DNA of 64,000 nt from the NCBI GenBank assembly GCA_022570795.1, contig JAKUDP010000001.1, positions 1,550,001 to 1,614,000 of the forward strand, read 5' to 3'. The notes beneath the pieces were generated by a model that did no database searches, had not been told where the DNA came from, and saw only the letters and a list, made by a program, of their open reading frames with translations. The stretch's first letter is position 1. Each line of letters begins with the position of its first letter. This DNA is from Sphaerulina vaccinii (lineage: Eukaryota > Ascomycota > Dothideomycetes > Mycosphaerellales > Mycosphaerellaceae). A program made the position numbers and the translations under genes. Below are positions 21,313 through 32,199 of this stretch, piece after piece.

Positions 21313-21416
21313 GAACTATCTCCGACTGAACCTCCATTGAACTATCTCCGATTAAACCTCTATTAAACTATTTTATACTAAATCTCTATTAAACTATATT
21401 CTACTAAATCTTATTT
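21313..21416. repeat. four 26-bp tandem repeats recording a RIP gradient
   Basis: Four head-to-tail 26-bp units begin at 21313, 21339, 21365 and 21391. Unit 1 begins GAACTATCTCCGACTGAACC, unit 2 GAACTATCTCCGATTAAACC, unit 3 AAACTATTTTATACTAAATC and unit 4 AAACTATATTCTACTAAATC. The steps are almost all C-to-T or G-to-A, growing towards the AT-rich block. Unit 1 is essentially unmutated and unit 4 looks like the block interior. Confidence 0.9.
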
Positions 21417-23192
21417 TTACTATTCTCTAGTATTTTCTAATTTTTACTAGTACTCCTACTACTACTCTAGCTACTACTATTACTAATACTACTTTTAAGC
21501 TTTTTATTAAGCTCTATAAACTCTTATACTTCTTTATTCTAAAGGTAGGTAGTATTAATAGCTTATTTAGCTTATATTTCTTACTATTACTAAGCCTATA
21601 GAGCTTAATACTTCTATACTTATTATACTAAATACTACTAGTATTATATATTACTAATATTATCTTCTAATAGTAGTATAAGTTAAAGTATATAAAAGTA
21701 GGTTAGATTAACTATATTAGATATAGCTTTATTAATATTATACTATAGTATAGTAGTATAGATAAAGTAATATAATTATATATATTTATAGAATTAATAC
21801 TAGCTCGTAAACTAGGTAGAGTAATTACTAGTATATAGTAACTTTTTATAACAACTTAGTATCTAGATATTATTAATAGTTAAAATACTATATACCTAAC
21901 TATTCTACTATTATATATATAACTTATAAACTACTTTAGAGGTCTATTACTTCTAATTACTAAAGATATTATATAGACTTATAAAAGTAAGTATAATTCT
22001 TTTACTCTATAGACCTCTATAATCTAAAAAGTTATAAATATTAATAAAGTATTTATTACTTTTAGAAGGAGTAGTTTCTAGTAGAATCTCTATATAGATC
22101 TAGTAACTAGTAGTAAGAAAGGTTAAGAGGACTCGATTATACTCGCTAATAGATAGTAGCTCGATAAGAATAGTATTAGAGAACTTCTATATACTATACT
22201 AGTAGTTATTATTCTTTTACTATAGTTCTAGTTATAGTAGATAGTTTTACTTCTACTAGGTATTTATAAAAGTATTATTAGACTATATATTATTAAGTAA
22301 GTAAAGTAGGCTATATATAGAGATAAGATAGAGCGCTATCTTAAGTCTATATATAGTAATAATTAGATTAGTAATACCTATCTAGGTAAGAACTATTAAT
22401 AGGAGAATAATAAAAGTCTTATTCTACTTAGGCTTAGATAGAAGTTATTAGAGATTAGAGATAATAGTATTAGTATAGTTAGTATATTCTTTAGTATAAA
22501 AGAATCTAGTAGAGTCGTAGTATAGTATAATAAAGTCGTCGACTATATAAGATATAAAGTAAGTCTAGTATTTTCTCTTAGCCTCTTAATCGACCTATCG
22601 AGAAGTATTACTATTATCTATATTAATATTATCTTACTTTAGAAAGTAAATATTAGTAGAGTCGAGTAAAAGATATATAGTAAATAGATTATAGCTAAAG
22701 AAGTTATTAGTAGTAGAACGAGTATAGAATAGGTAGAAGTCGATAATTAAAACAAATAGCAAAGCAAGTTAGTAGATATCTAGGTATATAGTAGTATTTA
22801 ATTACTTATTAGTATCTATATAGTATAAAAGTAATAATTTATACTAACTAGCTACTATCTTATAAGTAGGTAGTAATATAGTAGCGAAGAACTAATAGGT
22901 ATTAGTATATATAGTCTAGCTTTTAAAAGCCGATACTATACTAAAAAGTAAAAAAGGTAGTACGAATATAGAATTAGTAGTACTAAGTAGCTATAGACTA
23001 AACTCTTTAGCTATAATAAAGTAAAGATTATAATTCGAAAACTAAAGTAATATAGTATTATAGATACTATAGATACCTAGTAGAGAATATAGGAGACTTT
23101 ATATACTTTTCTCTTTTACTTTTACTATCTAAGCTTCTTTAGTAGTAGTAGCGGCTTGCTTTACCTATTCTTATATCTTATACTACTATTAT
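21417..23192. other. RIP-mutated AT-rich DNA left of the LTR element
   Basis: Strongly TA-rich, with very few CA and TG dinucleotides. Around 22.05-22.65 kb on the plus strand one frame stays open for roughly 200 codons if TAG/TAA are read as former Gln codons, so an old coding region is probable. I do not recognise its product. No intact gene can exist here. Confidence 0.5.
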
Positions 23193-23421
23193 TATAAGAG
23201 TAGGGGTATATAGTAATATATAGAGTACTAGTTAATAAGAGTATTAGTTATATAAACTAATTCTTACCTCTATAAAAAATATAGGAGCTCTTAGAGTTAT
23301 AGAGCAACTACGCACTATATATACTCTACTCTCGGGACTAAGAATATAGAATTACCTAGTAATTTAGATTCTCTTTTTAGAGTTAAAATACTATATTCTT
23401 AGACCTAGCTCTTATAATTAT
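23193..23421 (-). repeat. 3' LTR of the gypsy element
   Basis: Matches 30031-30258 over its whole length (shared blocks agtaggggtatatag, ttagttatataaactaat, gacctagctcttataat). Differences are nearly all transitions, as expected if both LTRs were RIP-mutated independently. Confidence 0.9.
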
Positions 23422-23432
23422 CTCCTTTCTCT
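23422..23432 (-). other. polypurine tract of the gypsy element
   Basis: On the element's sense strand AGAGAAAGGAG lies immediately upstream of the 3' LTR, the usual place for the plus-strand primer of reverse transcription. Confidence 0.65.
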
Positions 23433-23949
23433 AAGAAGCTACTTTTAGTAATATTCTAGCGAGAAATATATATACTTCTTATAGTAGTATATTATATAAT
23501 ATACTTATTACTACCTATATATATTATATATAAAGATTCTATAATATTCTATATAATTTATATTATTAGCTTTAGTTTTAGTATTCTTAGTATTAGCCTA
23601 ATTTCTATAACTTTAGCTTTACTTTATAATAATAGTAAAGAGTTACTATACGACTTATATATAATATATAATTGCTACTTACTAGTTGCTACTACCTAGC
23701 GACTATAATAAATATATATTTAGAACTTCTTCTTAGTTTCTTTTCTTTTTTATAAATATATATATATATAATTAGCCTTTTACTACTTATAGTAGTACTA
23801 TCTCTTATATATTAGTACTTGCTATATATATACTACGCACCTATTCTATAAGTATAATAGCCGCTTGCTACGCTTGCGCTATACTTAACTACTTGCCTTA
23901 TACTCCTAAAGATCTTACCCTCTCTCTCGAGTAGAATATTTCGGTATAC

Positions 23950-24700
23950 TCTCGCTACCTTCTATATATAATAGACTATATATATACTTAGTAAACTTAA
24001 GTCTGCTATAAGTCGCCTACTAACTAAATACGTGTCGCAGCTACTATAGAGGCCTATAATAGTATAATAAAGGTTAGTAAAGTAAGAAAGTATACCTACT
24101 ACTCTTGTAGCTACTATACCTACGTCCGTATTAAGAACGCTAACCTACGTTAGTAGGCGCGCTAAGTACTCTTCTACTACGCTAAGCTTAATTGCCTCGC
24201 GCTAGGTATATACTAGAATTAGATTAAGTACTACTTTATCTACCTCCTCTTCTTTATTAATAAGACTAAGTACCTTATCTAGGCTAATAGTAGCAAATTA
24301 CTTAGAGAGTTTAAAATACCTAAAAAGAGTATATCTACTATATAGGTAGATTATAGTAATAGTATAGCTACTAGCAAATTCCTCTTAGACTAGACTATAG
24401 CTAACTTTACCTAAGCTTAATTTAAGCTCTTTTTCGAAGTATAATATACTTCTATACTTCTACCCTAGTATAATATATATATATTATATCTAATACTAAT
24501 AGTTCTTATAGGCCTAGTATATAAATAGTACTACTACTTCTACTCTCAAAACTACTTTTACTACTACCTACCTAGATAGTAGTAATTAGAAGGAAAGTAG
24601 CCTCTCTAATATCGAAGAAAAGAAGGAGATAGAGGAAAAAGAAAAGAAGAGAGAGAGAGAGGAAAAGAAGGTAGTAGAAGGAGAGGATAATAAGATAGGC
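23950..24700 (+). pseudogene. antisense ORF relic between integrase and 3' LTR
   Basis: In one plus-strand frame all stops from about 23,950 to 24,700 are TAG or TAA at positions compatible with former CAG/CAA (Gln), which leaves about 240 readable codons. It runs opposite to gag-pol. The N-terminal part has a Tyr/Cys-rich motif (YTYYSCSYYTYV) that may be a former Cys-rich finger in which TGY became TAY. The C-terminal part is very rich in Lys, Glu and Arg. I do not recognise the family. Some fungal gypsy elements carry extra ORFs here, so it may belong to the element; it could also be an inserted host sequence. Confidence 0.5.
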
Positions 24701-25799
24701 AAGGTAGATAAAGCTAATAATAGTAATACTATCGAGTAGCCTACTTACTACCTATACTCTATAAGAAGAGGCTCTAGATAGGTATAAAGTTACCTAGAGT
24801 TATACTTTAATAATATAATTTAGTAGAGGAGGAAGGCTCTAATTAGGTATAAAGTTAATTATTCTCGGACCTATATAGTAGCCTTATATAAGCTTGTTAT
24901 ACTCTCTACTTATACTACTAACTACCTTTGCTATAGGCAAGTAGTAAATAGAAATATATTTCTATAAACTTAAATATATCTTTTCTATCTAGTATCTACT
25001 AACTCTATAGCTTTAGATTATTTCTACTTCTTCTTTATAGTATAGCTACTTGCTACCTACGACTCGAACTTATTAAGCGCTATATATTCTCTAATATACT
25101 TTTTAGGTTCCTACTAGTTATATTTCTTAGGCTATTCTCGCTACTTTACTAGGTAGTATTGGACTTTCTTTCGGACTTAAGTATTAAGAATCTTCTTAAC
25201 TTTATATATACTCTCTTTGTCTATAAGTAGTAGGCTCCCTATCTACGACTCGTTACCTTTCTAAGGCTTAAAAAAAAAATATAAAAAATATTATAGATAT
25301 ATAAGTTAGATAGCAAAGCTAGGTAATATACCTACTTTCCGACTATATTAATAACTTTAAATAGTCTAGCAAACTTGTTTGCAAGCTTCTTTAAAAGTAC
25401 CTTTAGCTTTAAGTTCTTAGTAGAAAGTAAGACTTACTATCTAATATTATACTATATTAGAGTATACTTTATATTAAAGTACTTTGCTTATACTTTACCT
25501 ACTTTTTACTATTACTATATTAGCTTTTTATAGCTTTGCTTTAATCTTCGAGCTATATTAGTTGCTACTAGTACCTCCCCTTTAGGAAGCGCGCTCTAAG
25601 CTTCTCTTATACTTACTACTAGCTCTAGATTAAATCTATAAAGTTCTATAAATAGAGACTTTTTAGAAAGCAAATAGATACTATTATTATAGGCGAACTT
25701 AGCCTATACTAATAGCTCTACCTAGTTGTTCTACTACTTACTATAGTAGATACGTAGGTATATTTTAAGCGTCTAATTAGTATATTTAGTCTGCCTATT

Positions 25800-27800
25800 A
25801 GTCTAAGAATAGAAGGCTATACTTAGCCTATACTTTACTTATACTTTATAGTAGAAGTCTAACTAGAACTAGCTAGTAAAAACCGAACTTCTATTACTAA
25901 CAATTCTAGATAGTATACTATAGTAGTATACTACTTCTCTATATAGGATATCGACTAAGTTAATACTTATATATTTTTTAGTAGTAGGTACAAAAATATA
26001 TATTTTAGTATAGTAGTCGACAATTATAAGAATTATATTATATATATAGCTATTCTACTTACTAAGTAGAAGGTCTATAATAAAGTTCTAAGTTAATTCT
26101 TAGAATAGCCTATCTAGTAGTAGTAGTATAGTTAGCTCGCTATATAGATAATAGCAACGCGCTTTAGCTATCTAGTAACAACTATAGATCTCGATATAAC
26201 TAGTAATATCTTTACTTATATATAGCTACTAGTACTTCCGACGTATAAGAGTAATAGTCTTGTTTTTACTAAAGTAGCTAGTAAGAGGGTTGTTATAGTA
26301 TATATATATTACCTAAGTATATAATATATAGTCTTTTAGTATATATAGAGCTTCCTCGAACTATAAGTTCCTATTTTAGTAATAAGTATATTACCTATGC
26401 TACTATTACTTATAGCCTTATTATAGGCCTCTCGAGCTAAAGGCTCTAACTAGATAAGTAACTTTGTCTAATCTAGTACTAAGTTAGAAATATTAGTTAT
26501 ATATAGCTACTCTTGAGCTATAATTGCAGCCGCTATGCGAGCCGGCAGCAATATGCCTATACGCTTCTCTACTAGCTATTAGTAAATAAGCCTTTATAAG
26601 GTAGGTACTACTTATTCTACTAGTATTTCTAAGTAGGTAGAAAGAGATCTTATACTATAGATAGAGCCTCTATAGGATATTTGCTCTCTACTAAGTATAG
26701 TATATATAGTATAAATATAGTATATACTTGGATTACTTATATTTTATATACTAGGCGAGTATATAAGTATATTCTATACTTGTAGTTTGCTCTATAAGGT
26801 AGGTAGGAGAGTAGTAACTTATTACTCCTCTATAGTATAGTTACTACGTCTCGAGGGTATATTAGCTAGGTTGCGAGTTCCTACCTAATATATAATAGTA
26901 AAGTTAAAGGCTATAAGGAAAATTGCCTAGTAGGCCTAACAACCTATTAGTTTCTTTATACTTATAAACTCTCGGAGGTTTGTATAGTTAATAAGTATAT
27001 CGATTATATATAGAGCGCCCTCGAGGTATAGCTACTATACCTTAAACAACTCTATAACTACTAGTAGTTCTTAATTATACGTTTCGTAATTATACTCTAC
27101 TAGGATTATCTTTCTTAAATAGAAGGTAATAGGATACTATTCCGATCTAAACAACTAGCTAAGAATACTAGCAATTGCAAACTTAGACGTATTGCTCTTA
27201 ATATATAAGTATAGTATAGGGTTAAAGTACTTTAATAGAGGAGCTATTTAAAACCTTTTTTTAATTTTCTAGAATATATACTTTTTAGCTATACCCTACT
27301 AGATAGGTCTAGGCTTCTTGCCCTTTACTACTCCTTTAGATAGTACTATAAGCGCTATTATAATTTGCAAGTATTTAAAAATAAACTTTTAATAAAAGTT
27401 AGTAAATCTAAAAAAAGATTAAACTTCTATTAAAGTAGTAGGCCTTAGCTATATAGCGATTATATCTACTCTACTCTTATCTATCTTTATACTATTAGTA
27501 GTAACTATAAAGCTAAGGAAGTTAACCTCTTACTAGAAGAACTTATAATTAGATTTTTAGATATATAAACTAAACTTTTAGAAGTATTTAAGTACTTTAT
27601 ATATATTTTATAATATATTATTTATATATCTTACTATAAATAAGAATATTATTTAGGTATACTATATAAATAATATCTACTAAATCTACTAAAGTATAGT
27701 TAATATAAGCCTAGAAAATTATAAGAGTATTAGTAAGCCTAAAAGATATAACTTTATACTAGAAGTAACTATAATATATATAGAATATAGTCTTCTAGTA
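25800..27800 (-). pseudogene. pol relic: reverse transcriptase, RNase H, integrase
   Basis: Minus strand. At about 27,640-27,755 the frame reads FGLTNTPIIF, then VDIIYIVYLNNILIYSK: the gypsy RT core in which the YLDD catalytic box has become YLNN through G-to-A change. At about 26,900-27,225 the RNase H reads SNTSKFAIASILS ... YNYETYN ... ELLVVIELFK, with the first catalytic Asp changed to Asn. At about 25,900-26,100 the integrase core shows a TTILKYIFLYLLLKNI stretch and a YREV-like block. All three retain alignment to Ty3/gypsy proteins despite many stops. It cannot be functional. Confidence 0.82.
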
Positions 27801-30030
27801 GTCGCTTGGCTTAATTCTAATATAATAGTATATATTAGCAAGATCTAGAATTATAAACTAATTAGTACCTATAAGCTAATTAAGCGTCTTACTAATAAGT
27901 AGTAGAAAGTATTAATTTTTAATTATAATTTTATTAAGACCTCTATAGTCTATATATAGTCTAAGCTTACTATCTTTCTTAGAAACAAATAGAATAGGCG
28001 TATCTACTTTGTTTATAAAGCGCTTAATCTAGTTATACTCTAGCCTAGCTTTAATATAGGCTTAGAGCTTTTTAAGTTTCTTCCTAGACTAGTAATATAG
28101 TAGTTAGAATAGTAGAATAGTACTATTATATAGGTTAATCGTATACTCTATACTATTAATAGGCTTGCTTCTTATTTCCTCTATAGAGTTAAAAATATTA
28201 TTAAACTAATAGAACTTAATTAGTATAGAAGGTAGTACTATACTATTTTTAGCTATAAGTATAGTATATATATAAGGTACTTTCTTTAGATTCTTAAAGA
28301 ACTTCTTAGTATTATAGATAGTAACCTTCTCGAAGCTGTCTCTATAGTACTACTTATCTATTATACTATTAATATATACTTACTAAGTATATTACTATAC
28401 CCGACTAAGAATAAAGTTAGGCTTAGGTATATTATATATATAGAATATACTATCTATAATATATTCGACCTCTATAGAGTCTATAATTTGTATATAGATA
28501 TAGTATGCCCTATAGTAATAACCTAGTTCTCCTATATAGGAGGTTACTAGTAGTAATACTATATTAGGCTATCGAGGAAAGTTATATTATAAAACAAAGA
28601 ATCTTATAATAATATTAATATTAGTAGTATTATTAAGTAAGCCGGTTGCGTCGATAAACTAATTATTTTATATCTTAACTACTACTTATATAGCCTTTAT
28701 TCTATTAACCTAAATAGAGAGGTAGCTTTTACTACTTAGCTTAGTATCTAAAGTTTATAGTCTTTTTTTAATATTTTTGCTTTTCTTTTATTTTTAGATA
28801 TAGCAACTTTATAGACTGCCGGCTTCTTATCTACTTTGCTATTTAGGTAGATAGAGTCGATAGTAATATAACTCTTCTTTCTATAGCTATAATATATAAA
28901 GTAGGAATAGTCTAGCTTAGATAATAAAGTCTTGCCTCGATTAATACTATTAGTATAATAAGACTTACTTTTATTCTTATATCTTTTATATTTGTTAGTA
29001 TTAGAGCGCTTATACTTTAACTTCTTATACTTATACTCTCGATCTTAAGTAGAGTTACTATAGTAAGGAATAGTATTATTAGCCTATTCTAAGCGCCTTA
29101 CTAATATAATAAGATTAGCTTACTTATATAGAATCGAATAGCTTTTAATAATCTCTCTATAAAGAAATAGCTTTAGCTTTATAAAAAAATAGTAAACTAA
29201 CTATATCTTGCTATAGTCCCCTAGCTAGGCCTCTATATAACTAAGGTTAGTAGCAAAGGAGTAAATACTCTAGTTATCTCTCTACCTAGCCTAGTTATAC
29301 TTAATTATAATAAGTATTAGGCAATTTGCTTAGTTACTAATAATACTATAGACCTAGGTCTTAAACTAGTTCTAAGTATAGTAAGCTAGAAGTAAGTCTT
29401 TATACTTATTATACTAGGTTTCCTATATCTTGCCTATAAGCTATATAATAGTATATAGAACTTTTTTTTAATTAGACTTAAAGTTATACTTAGTAATAGC
29501 AAAGTTAACTTTATAGGTATAAAGGAACTCTCGAGCTTTCTTATCTATATAGCCTTAGTATAGCTTAGAGTCGCAAATCTTAATACTATAATATATATTT
29601 AAAATGCTAGTAACTAGAGTGCTACTTATAGTCTCTTTAAAGTTATTATCTAGAAGAGGCTTAGTAGAGGTATATATAGGTATAATACTTAAGTTACTAA
29701 GTTTTCTATAAAGAGCTTTATTCTTATAAGTTGCTTATAATATATAAGCTTCTTCTTAGAGAATAGTATTCTTAGCTTCGAGGTTAATATAAAGCTACTA
29801 TATAATAGCTATAGCTTTAGTATTCTCTTTATTAAAGCTATTATTATTACTATTATTAGCTTGTCTAGAGGCGCTAGTTATATCGACGTTGTTACCTTTA
29901 TCTAGTCGCTAAGTCTTGTTAGAGATATCTTTAATATAACCTAGCTACTTACTATATATAGAACGCTACTTCGGAGCTATTATAGCCTTTATAGATTGCT
30001 ACTTTTTAAAAAGGTAGAAGAATTAAAAAT

Positions 30031-30258
30031 ATAAAAGTAGGGGTATATAGCAATATATAGAGCGCTAGTTAATAAGAATATTAGTTATATAAACTAATCC
30101 TTACCTCTATAAAGGATATAGGAGCTTTTAGAGTTATAGGGCAACTGCGCGCTATATATACTCTGCCCTCGGAACCGAGAATATAGGATTACCTAGTAAT
30201 CTAGATTCTCTTTTCGGAGTCAAGATACTATATCTTTAGACCTAGCTCTTATAATTAT
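30031..30258 (-). repeat. 5' LTR of the gypsy element
   Basis: Partner of the LTR at 23193-23421. This copy keeps more C/G (for example ggcaactgcgcgc where the other has gcaactacgcac), so it is less heavily mutated. Confidence 0.9.
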
Positions 30259-32199
30259 ATAGCGAGTTTCGTAGCTTCTTATTATACCTATTATATAGCT
30301 TTAATAGCTAATTATCTACTAGATTCTTATTAGGCTTCTATAGCCTATTACTATTTAAGTTAAGTAGCGCTATTATAGTCTAAGAGACTAGAACCTTAGT
30401 ATTTTATAAAAGTAGATTTAATTTCGAGCTTTAAGAAACCTCGATCTTTAAGTTTAGTAGCTAGTTGCTTTGCGTTTAATAGGCTAGTAGCTACTATTTC
30501 TATAAGTATAGTACTATATTAGATAATAGATATCTTAGTAGACTAACTATAGCCCTCTAGTAGTAATATCTCGCCGACGCTACCTTTAGATAGTAACTCT
30601 ACTTTAAGTTCTAAGAATATCTATAGTAAGCTAGCTAAAAGAGCCGATTCTATAGTTAGTATAAAGTCGGTATTATTCTACTCTTGCTCTATACCTATAT
30701 TAGTAAAAAGCTATAGGTAAAGCTCGATATACTTATCTATTACCTTTATATAAGAAGGAGTACTTAGATATAATATAATATTATCTAAGAAGTATAAGTA
30801 AGGTTAGCGAACTAGTTATATAATAAGGCTATTAGTAAGGAATTACTATTACTTACTTCTAATACGCTCTCTTATATTATACCTCGGATCGACTTTGCTA
30901 TAATTATATAATACTATTATAAAGTAAGTATTACCTACGAGACTTATAATATATTACTACTACTTTAGGGCGAGGGTATTAGCTAAGTCTTTACTTAGTA
31001 TATTAGTAATTATATAGACCTTATCTATAATACTACCTAAATTAATTTTATAAGTAAGTATATTATCTCTAATATTATCCTTTACCTTATAGATTACTTA
31101 GACTTAAAGTATTATACCTTAGTTTATAAATAAAAGTAAAGAGATATAATAGAGTAAAAATACTATATTTACTAAAGCTATTATAGATAGTAATAATAAG
31201 TCCTAAACTATATAAAATATCTTTTTATATCTTATATAATTCCTTATTTATTATTAGTAGTAGCTTAGCAACTAGTAGTAGAGTTCTACCTTATACTTCG
31301 TAAGCCTTTCTTCGACTTATCTTTTATAGCTTCGCCTAGTCTATTATTAATTAGGCTTTGCGAATTTTATAGTATTTAACTTATATTTCTAGAAGTATTA
31401 GCTAAATATAATATTTCTCTATTGCCGAACTATAGTTCTTTAGAAAGTAAAAGGTTTTAGGCTAGGCTATTAGTATTAGCGAAGTAGGAATAATTCTAGC
31501 GCTAATTACTTTAAAATTATTTACTATAGAAGCGAGCGCTATACTATAGAATATTAGTATACTAAGCTATCTTCTATATATTCTCTTTTCTATACTTCTA
31601 CTAATAACTATACTACCTAAAGCGCTACTAATACAATATACTAGGCGAGTATAGTAATTAGAGAAGGCTCCTAGATAACTATTTTTATACTTACTTATAG
31701 CTAGTCTCGATTTACAAATATAGTAGTTATAGATAGCTAGATATATAAGCTATCTATACTTACCTCTAGGTAGCCTTAGTAGTAGAGTCGTAACTTATAT
31801 ATAGTACTATTATAGTATATACGCTAGGAGTAATAGTAATATACTTATTAATTACCTTAGCTGCAGCCTCTATAATAATATACTATATAACTTCCTTCTA
31901 TACTAGTATTAGCTAACAACTCGAAAGTGTTTATAGTATACCTAAGGCTATATAGTACTATAACTTACCGATCTTATAGCGTAGTTACTTTTGTTCTCTA
32001 CTATATTTATAGAATTTCTATACTCGTTGCTCTATAATACTAATACTATAGTAGTTGTTTAGATAGTAAAAGCAAAGGTAGTATTAAGTAGAACTATACT
32101 AGATATAAGAACTACGAACTTAATAGCTTCTCTATTTGTTACTACCTACGGCTTATAGATAGTAAATAAAAGCTAAGTAGTATAGATAGTAGTATCGAT
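30259..32199. other. RIP-mutated DNA right of the LTR element
   Basis: TA-rich with very few CA/TG dinucleotides. I could not identify LTRs, inverted repeats or a known protein here. Two minus-strand frames stay readable down to about 32.05 kb, so the unknown relic upstream may extend into this stretch. Confidence 0.4.

Larger units (their letters stand above)
23193..30258 (-). mobile_element. RIP-inactivated Ty3/gypsy LTR retrotransposon
   Basis: Two direct repeats of about 229 bp bound a 7.07-kb unit. The minus strand carries gypsy-order pol: reverse transcriptase, then RNase H, then integrase towards lower coordinates. The purine-rich AGAGAAAGGAG (minus strand) abuts the inner edge of the 23193 LTR, as a polypurine tract should next to the 3' LTR. 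The RT-RNaseH-IN order is that of Ty3/gypsy and not Ty1/copia. Every frame is broken by TAG/TAA codons created by C-to-T change, so the copy is dead. The region from about 28.7 to 30.0 kb should hold gag and protease, but I could not confirm a zinc knuckle. Target-site duplications could not be resolved. Confidence 0.88.

Noticed and set aside
23193..30258. CRISPR-like or phage-like organisation
   Set aside because: No spaced direct repeats, and the window is eukaryotic nuclear DNA with spliceosomal introns.
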